From Clostridia bacterium (GTDB lineage: Bacteria; Bacillota; Clostridia; TANB77; CAG-508), in NCBI GenBank assembly GCA_022797215.1, contig JAAWKD010000016.1, forward strand, positions 1-47,965: 47,965 nucleotides of DNA, written 5' to 3'. The notes below the pieces were generated by a model that was not told where the DNA came from, did not search any database, and worked only from the letters and a program-made list of their open reading frames with translations. Both the position numbers and the translations under genes were made by a program. This document shows, piece by piece, positions 43,901 through 47,965 of the stretch (position 1 is the stretch's first letter; every line of letters starts with the position of its first letter).

Positions 43901-46900
43901 AAATTCAAACGGAAATTATGTAGTAACAAAAGCAGAAATCGTTTCAGGCGAATTAGAAGGAATGAATGTAAGAATCAATGGAAATATGATTAAGATTACA
44001 GTACCTAACAAGAAAATGACAGGAAGCTATGAAGTACAATTAGAAAAGGTAAACTTAGAAGATACTACTGTAAAGTTATCAGGAGCAGAATTTAGATATA
44101 GACTACCAAATTCAAATGAGGAAAAGGTAGCTATAACAGATAATACAGGGGGCATAACATTAGGAACAATAGCTATTACAAATCCAAATGAAGTAGACAC
44201 AATTACTATTACAGAGACAAAAGCGCCAGAAGGTTACCAAAGACTAATAGATAATATTACTGTTGAGGTTACAAAAGGAATTTCAGAAGGAAACTACATC
44301 TTAACAGGAGCAAATATTACTGCTGGAAATGTAGCAGGAACTTATATAGAACTAAATGGTAATGTAATTAAAATTCGTATACCAAATAAAAAAATCACAG
44401 GCTCTTATCAAATTCAATTAGAAAAAGTAGATCTACATAACAATACTATAAAATTACCAGACGCAGAATTTAGCTATCGACTACCAAATGCATCACAAAC
44501 AGAAACAGGCCAAACCAATGATAATGGGATATTAGATTTAGGAACCATATCAATAACAGATGTTAACACTAAAGATATCATTGTGATTACTGAAAGCAAA
44601 GCGCCAAAAGGATATAAGAAGTTATTAGATAATATTCAAATTGAAGTATCAAAAGCACTAGTAGATGGAAATTATATCGCAACAGTAGCTAATATTACAA
44701 CAGAAAAAATAGAGGGATTATCGATAAAATTGCATAATAATATAATTAAAATTATAGTGCCAAACGAAAAAAAGATAATTGACTTAGCTTTAAGAAAATT
44801 TATTACAACGATTCAAAGTGCTGATACAACTACATCTTATGAAGAAGAAAGAACCCCAAAAGTAGAAAATACACAATTAGGAGATTTAACTAATAGAAAT
44901 ATTGATACAGTAGACAAAAAACATCCCAAAAATGCTTTAAAAGTTAAAACAGGAGATATTGTTACTTACAAAATAAGAATATATAATGAAGGCAATATAG
45001 AAGCATATGCTACAGAAGTTACAGATTATTTACCAGATGGTTTAGAAATGGTTGAAAAAGAAAATAGTGAAATTAACCGTAAATATCAGTGGGAAACTTC
45101 AGCAGATGGAAGGAAAATTACAACAAAATATTTAGCAGATATAACATTAGCACCACTTACATCAAGTGAAATTAGCTATAAAGATTTAGAAATAGAATGT
45201 AGGGTAATTGCTATACCAGGAGAAACTACTAAGCTAAAAAATATTGCAGCAATTACAAAATATGCAGATGACAATAAAGAACCAATTGATACAGACGAAG
45301 ATTCACAACCAAACCCAATAAATCCTGACGACTATAATCCAGAAGACCCGACAAATGGGCATGGAGAGCAGGACGATGATGATTTTGAAGACCTAGTATT
45401 AGAAGAGCCAACAAAGCCAGATGAAAAAGAATTTGATTTAAGCCTAAGAAAATTTATTAGTGATATTCAAGATGCCCAAACAGGAAAATCACGCATCTTA
45501 GAAAGTAGAGAGCCTGTTGTAGATGTAGCACCATTATTAAATGGAAAAACAACAGCCAACTATAACCATACAAAACAACCAATAGGAGTATCTAATAATG
45601 ATATTGTAACTTATACCATCAGAGTATATAATGAGGGGGAGATAGATGGCTTTGTAACAGAGATTGCAGATCATTTACCACCACAGTTAGAGTTTTTAAT
45701 GGACGATGAGTTAAATAAACAATATGGATGGCAAATTGTAGAAGGATCAAATGGAAGAACAGTAAAAACTAGTAAGGCATCTGGAAAATTACTCAAAGCT
45801 TTTGAATATAAGGAAGGGGCAACATTAGACTATATAGATGTACAAATTAGATGTAAAGTAAAAGAAAATATCAGTCTATATGAAAAAATAACCAATATAG
45901 CAGAAATTACAGAATTTACAGATAGAGAAGGAAATGAAGTAATAGATAGAGACTCACAAGAAGAAAATGTAGTATTACCAACAGATGACACATTACCAGA
46001 ATATAAAGATCCAGAAATTGAAAGCAAAATCCCATATATTCCAGGCCAACAAGATGATGATGACTTTGAAAAATTGGTATTACAAGTTTTCGATTTAGCA
46101 TTAAGAAAATTCATAACAGGTGTAACAAATGGAGAAACAACAACAGATATAACAAACCGAGCACCAGTATTTGTAAAGAATGGAAATGAATATAAGTATG
46201 AACATACTAAAGAGCCAGTAGAAGTAGCCAATGGAAATACTGTTATATACACATTAAGAATCTTTAATGAAGGAAATGTAGCAGGATATGCAAGTAAGGT
46301 AAAAGATGATTTACCAGAAGGATTAGAATTTTTACCAGGACATAGTATTAATACAGCATTTATGTGGAAAATGTATAAAGAAGATGGAACAGAAACCAAA
46401 GATGTAAAAGAAGCAAAATATATAGAAACTGACTTCTTATCAAAAGAGAAAGAAAAAACAGAAAAAGAAAATCTAATAGCAGCATTTAATCCACAAACAA
46501 TGTCAATGCCAGACTATAGAGATGTAAAAATAGCGTTCAAGGTAACAGAGCCAAATACATCAGACAGAATTATTATCAACCAAGCACAAATATCAGATGA
46601 TACAGACGAAGAAGGAAATCCAGTAGATGATGTAGACTCAACACCAGACGAGTGGAATGAAGGAGAAGACGACCAAGATATAGAAAAGATTAAAGTAAAA
46701 TACTTTGACTTAAGCTTGAAGAAATGGGTAACAGAGGCAATCGTAACAGTAGATGGAAAAACAACAGTAACCAAATCAGGGCATACAGGAAATGAAAATC
46801 CAGAGCCACCAATGAAGGTAGAAATTCCATATGGAAAAACGAATACAATAGTAGTCAAATTTAGATTTAACATCAAAGTAACAAATGAAGGAGAAATAGC

Positions 46901-47315
46901 AGGATATGCGAAAGAAATCGAAGACTACATTCCAAAAGGATTAAAATTTGTAGCAAAAGATAATCCAAAGTGGAAGGAAAAAGATGGAAGAGTAACAACA
47001 GACCAATTAAAAGATAAATTATTACAACCAGGAGAAAGTGCAACCGTAAATATTGTATTAACATGGATTAATGGTAAAAACAATATGGGTGAGAAAGTAA
47101 ACTGGGCAGAAATCAGCAAAGACGAGAATGAATATAATTCACCAGATATTGACTCAACACCAGGAAACAAAATAAAAGGAGAAGACGATATTGACCAAGC
47201 GCCAGTATTATTATCACCAGCAACAGGAAGCAATCCAACGTATGTAATGTTAATCTTAGGTTGTACAACAATCTTAGCAGGAGGAATCTTCCTTATCAAA
47301 AAGTTTGTAATTTAA
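40917..47315 (+). CDS. giant thioester/SpaA-repeat adhesin
   Basis: A 2132-aa surface protein. Signal peptide (residues 1-28, cut near HVHA-AT), then a probable thioester domain (about 35-330) with Cys75 in FYCIKGG and Gln197 in TQQLAVWYY, the residue pair that forms a covalent Cys-Gln bond in Gram-positive host-binding adhesins. Seven SpaA/Cna-B-like stalk domains (407-1286, 126-residue period, each starting GSYQIQLEKVD) follow, then four DLxLRKFI modules (1289, 1507, 1726, 1931) joined by Asp-rich linkers such as QDDDDFEKLVL. The tail is SPATG (2100-2104), a membrane helix and IKKFVI. RBS AGAAGGTAAG precedes ATG 40917. The stalk Lys and Glu residues suit isopeptide bonds. Likely covalent attachment to host glycans or proteins. 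Confidence 0.85.
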   Translation: MKSKKAGLLISLTLGMLSVISIFSHVHAATATTTKTLNIKAVRNSGYGYKVVNNATKYIWKIYNTTNNINETFYCIKGGPGFGSSSMDSATATAEYTEAFDMKKPDSITPTYRTALNQIYGTQNYTRLMWVLEQCYIPAKSNASTTDRQIAINSKKALLDAVEVYAKKYPQIYENTSNFNDRLVDNLTEDDIDATQQLAVWYYTNNDEYHVENNPTIQLGYQDNAYASLNSNDDEDNARIHAINALFDYLTKTPQQAGFSYNYQTQGDTSNPVQIAQTNSKVEISGNRYVVGPYKIEQIRNITYSLTAKFLDGNHNQIFDVKYLNSNKIEVSTGTTIKDLVGQSFYISIPRTTNVSNIEMNINGEFFDTNITYWSVKNPSVYRDQPVVQVEKGNILFTSKKEIQLTGSYQIQIEKVDLNDNAAKLENAQFSYRLPGATANVSGITNADGILDLGTIPITDITNMDTIIITEDVAPDKYNKLINQITVQVSKSIVNGSYVATNANIVSGNVNGISVSIQGNNIKITIPNQKVTGSYQIQLEKVDLNNNTIKLENAQFSYSLPNTAGLQQGSTNANGILNIGTVNITDKDTLDTITIIEDIAPKGYNKLIDSITIQVTKGISQGKYIATNATITSGGVSGTVVKIENNIIKIIIPNEKITGSYQIQLEKVDSEDNTIKLSGAEFNYYLEGTTERLQGTTNERGILELGTINIIDPNVVDNVTITEKVAPEGYNKLIDSITIQVTKGISQGKYIATNASIISGVIEGANVKIENNVIKIQVPNKKIEGAYQIQLEKVDADDNTIKLEGAEFSYTLPNTTSVTMETTDSNGVLNLGTVNIIDVNQTDEITIIETKAPQGYKSLINNITVQVTKAISQGKYIATNASITSGATEGTNVKIENDIIKIQVPNKKIEGNYQIQLEKVDADDNTIKLSNAQFSYKLPSQEEAIGFTDENGVLNLGIVKITEVNTTDIIQITEKTAPEGYSPLIDKISLKITKGNSNGNYVVTKAEIVSGELEGMNVRINGNMIKITVPNKKMTGSYEVQLEKVNLEDTTVKLSGAEFRYRLPNSNEEKVAITDNTGGITLGTIAITNPNEVDTITITETKAPEGYQRLIDNITVEVTKGISEGNYILTGANITAGNVAGTYIELNGNVIKIRIPNKKITGSYQIQLEKVDLHNNTIKLPDAEFSYRLPNASQTETGQTNDNGILDLGTISITDVNTKDIIVITESKAPKGYKKLLDNIQIEVSKALVDGNYIATVANITTEKIEGLSIKLHNNIIKIIVPNEKKIIDLALRKFITTIQSADTTTSYEEERTPKVENTQLGDLTNRNIDTVDKKHPKNALKVKTGDIVTYKIRIYNEGNIEAYATEVTDYLPDGLEMVEKENSEINRKYQWETSADGRKITTKYLADITLAPLTSSEISYKDLEIECRVIAIPGETTKLKNIAAITKYADDNKEPIDTDEDSQPNPINPDDYNPEDPTNGHGEQDDDDFEDLVLEEPTKPDEKEFDLSLRKFISDIQDAQTGKSRILESREPVVDVAPLLNGKTTANYNHTKQPIGVSNNDIVTYTIRVYNEGEIDGFVTEIADHLPPQLEFLMDDELNKQYGWQIVEGSNGRTVKTSKASGKLLKAFEYKEGATLDYIDVQIRCKVKENISLYEKITNIAEITEFTDREGNEVIDRDSQEENVVLPTDDTLPEYKDPEIESKIPYIPGQQDDDDFEKLVLQVFDLALRKFITGVTNGETTTDITNRAPVFVKNGNEYKYEHTKEPVEVANGNTVIYTLRIFNEGNVAGYASKVKDDLPEGLEFLPGHSINTAFMWKMYKEDGTETKDVKEAKYIETDFLSKEKEKTEKENLIAAFNPQTMSMPDYRDVKIAFKVTEPNTSDRIIINQAQISDDTDEEGNPVDDVDSTPDEWNEGEDDQDIEKIKVKYFDLSLKKWVTEAIVTVDGKTTVTKSGHTGNENPEPPMKVEIPYGKTNTIVVKFRFNIKVTNEGEIAGYAKEIEDYIPKGLKFVAKDNPKWKEKDGRVTTDQLKDKLLQPGESATVNIVLTWINGKNNMGEKVNWAEISKDENEYNSPDIDSTPGNKIKGEDDIDQAPVLLSPATGSNPTYVMLILGCTTILAGGIFLIKKFVI
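42135..44774 (+). repeat. seven tandem 378-bp SpaA-like coding repeats
   Basis: Repeat starts, taken at the Gly of GSYQIQLEKVD or its variant, are 42135, 42513, 42891, 43269, 43647, 44022 and 44400. Spacing is 378 bases each time, except 375 for the fifth. Units 2-3 and units 3-5 share stretches that are almost identical in DNA (for example 42723-42800 and 43101-43178), while others have diverged, indicating recent conversion or duplication within the array. Confidence 0.9.
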
Positions 47316-47329
47316 TAAGCAATAGAAAA

Positions 47330-47360
47330 GAAGTATGAAAAAATTCATACTTCTTTTTTA
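47330..47360. terminator. bidirectional terminator between the adhesin and XRE genes
   Basis: GAAGTATGAA (47330-47339) pairs with TTCATACTTC (47344-47353). TTTTTTA follows on the plus strand and TTTTC on the minus strand. Confidence 0.8.
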
Positions 47361-47368
47361 TTTGTACA

Positions 47369-47557
47369 TTATCCTTTTAAATAGTTAATAATATCTTTAT
47401 CTGGTATTTTCAAAACCTGAACAATTCTTTTTAAAGTTTTGACACTAGTATCTTGCTCATTTTTTTCTATTCTTTGAAGTTGTCTCCAACTAATATTTAT
47501 CTTCTCAGCAAGTTCTTCTTGTGTAAAGCCTCTTAACTTTCTATATTCTTTAATCAT
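47369..47557 (-). CDS. small XRE-family helix-turn-helix regulator
   Basis: A 62-aa protein consisting of one Cro/C1-type DNA-binding domain: MIKEYRKLRGFTQEELAEKI, then INISWRQLQRIEKNEQDTS as turn and recognition helix, ending KDIINYLKG. I start it at 47557, where TTGGTGATA precedes the ATG; the longer upstream reading is AT-rich and hydrophobic and lacks an RBS. It is divergent from the prepilin-like gene, with three palindromes between them that suit a dimeric repressor. Paralogue of the regulator at 29142-29351. Confidence 0.8.
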   Translation of the reverse strand: MIKEYRKLRGFTQEELAEKINISWRQLQRIEKNEQDTSVKTLKRIVQVLKIPDKDIINYLKG

Positions 47558-47569
47558 AAATATCACCAA

Positions 47570-47673
47570 GACAATTATGTCATATAACCGAAACAAAAAA
47601 CACGATAAAAATGTCATAAACACTATTGACTTTTGACAAAATAATAACATATAATTAAAACGACAAAAATGTC
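47570..47673 (+). promoter_or_regulatory. promoter of the prepilin-like gene with three GACA-N4-TGTC operator-like sites
   Basis: GACAATTATGTC (47570-47581), GATAAAAATGTC (47604-47615) and GACAAAAATGTC (47662-47673, extended to CGACA/TGTCG) share one dyad pattern. The promoter is TTGACT (47626-47631), 18 bases, TATAAT (47650-47655). The third site lies at the expected transcription start, and the first lies next to the divergent XRE start, so one repressor could control both genes. Confidence 0.6.
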
Positions 47674-47695
47674 GTAAAATAAAGGAGGGAATAAA

Positions 47696-47965
47696 ATGAA
47701 AGTACAAGAGAAAAAACACGATATTTGCTGTAAGTATAGGCAATTTATATGTATCAAAAGCAACACGACTGGAATAACTTTGGTTGCTTTGGTTGTAACA
47801 GTGGTTGTTTTACTAATACTTGCAGGAATAACGCTTACTTATGTATTAGGAGATAACAGTATTTTTAAATTAGCACAAGATGCCAAAAACAAGACAGAAG
47901 AAGCAATTAGAAATGAGCAAGACGATTTTAATAATTTAAAAGATTATATAGATGAATCTTTAGGA
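47696..47965 (+). CDS. prepilin-like protein with type IV pilin N-terminal helix (partial, runs off the window)
   Basis: The first 90 residues are visible. A 24-residue basic leader (MKVQEKKHDICCKYRQFICIKSNT) is followed by TGITLVALVVTVVVLLILAGITLTYVLG, a prepilin-type processing site and hydrophobic helix, then GDNSIFKLAQDAKNKTEEA, an amphipathic coil. In canonical type IV pilins the fifth mature residue is Glu; here the corresponding position is Ala, as in many clostridial proteins of this TGITLVALVVT kind, whose role is unknown. RBS AAAGGAGGG precedes ATG 47696. It is divergent from the XRE gene and probably repressed by it. Confidence 0.75.
   Translation, partial: MKVQEKKHDICCKYRQFICIKSNTTGITLVALVVTVVVLLILAGITLTYVLGDNSIFKLAQDAKNKTEEAIRNEQDDFNNLKDYIDESLG

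Noticed and set aside
42135-44774. Interpretation of the 378-bp repeats as non-coding satellites or a CRISPR-like array
   Set aside because: The period is a multiple of three throughout, the frame is continuous, and the units encode a recognisable SpaA/Cna-B-like domain.
45830-46399. Long minus-strand ORF inside the adhesin gene
   Set aside because: It is antisense to the repeat-rich coding sequence, lacks an RBS, and is a shadow of the regular codon bias.
47558-47743. N-terminal extension of the minus-strand XRE protein to 124 aa
   Set aside because: It would run across the prepilin-like start and all three operators, has no RBS and looks like translated promoter DNA. The 62-aa form is a complete HTH domain.

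Overview
The window is AT-rich, low-GC Gram-positive DNA (A-ending codons, AGA as the main Arg codon, strong AGGAGG ribosome binding sites). It carries spore genes (spoIIE, a CotF-type coat pair, a SleB-type hydrolase), a clostridial mreBCD-mrdA-minC block and very large repeat-built surface proteins. I infer an uncultured, probably gut-associated, endospore-forming member of Clostridia. No rRNA, tRNA or CRISPR array was seen.

Layout. 1-2.3 kb: an ECF sigma factor with its membrane anti-sigma, then a ZIP metal transporter. 2.3-2.7 kb: a short GC-rich, foreign-looking island with one minus-strand gene. 2.8-7.7 kb: pcrA, two small spore-coat-type genes, a membrane-anchored M23 peptidase and a convergent mecA. 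7.9-14.2 kb: one long operon DUF4321-radC-mreB-mreC-mreD-mrdA-minC for cell shape and division. 14.2-15.2 kb: a convergent operon of three small unknown proteins, the first only 52 aa. 15.7-26.2 kb: two giant co-transcribed surface proteins (1767 and 1736 aa). 26.6-29.1 kb: spoIIE, broken by one extra base. 29.1-33.6 kb: an XRE regulator, then an operon of a WG-repeat protein, a tail-anchored unknown, acpS (also broken by one extra base) and tatD. 33.8-37.5 kb: a G5/SleB hydrolase, exonuclease III, a second GC-rich island with a self-duplicated four-helix protein, and an AI-2E family permease. 37.6-40.5 kb: a two-component system. 40.5-40.9 kb: IS-end-like repeats. 40.9-47.3 kb: a 2132-aa thioester/SpaA-type adhesin. 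47.4-48.0 kb: a second XRE regulator facing a truncated prepilin-like gene, with three operator-like palindromes between them.

Two themes stand out. First, spoIIE and acpS are both interrupted by a single extra base at the same octamer, TACACGGA, where frame 0 reads ACA CGG. By eye, CGG is not used in frame in any other host-like gene of the window, but it does occur in both GC-rich islands. This is either a systematic sequence error or +1 recoding at a rare or unassigned codon. Second, the window encodes a cell-surface adhesion set: three giant proteins with SPATG/SVATG-like tails (resembling C. difficile SrtB sorting signals rather than LPXTG), a probable Cys-Gln thioester adhesin, and a pilin-like protein under an adjacent XRE repressor.
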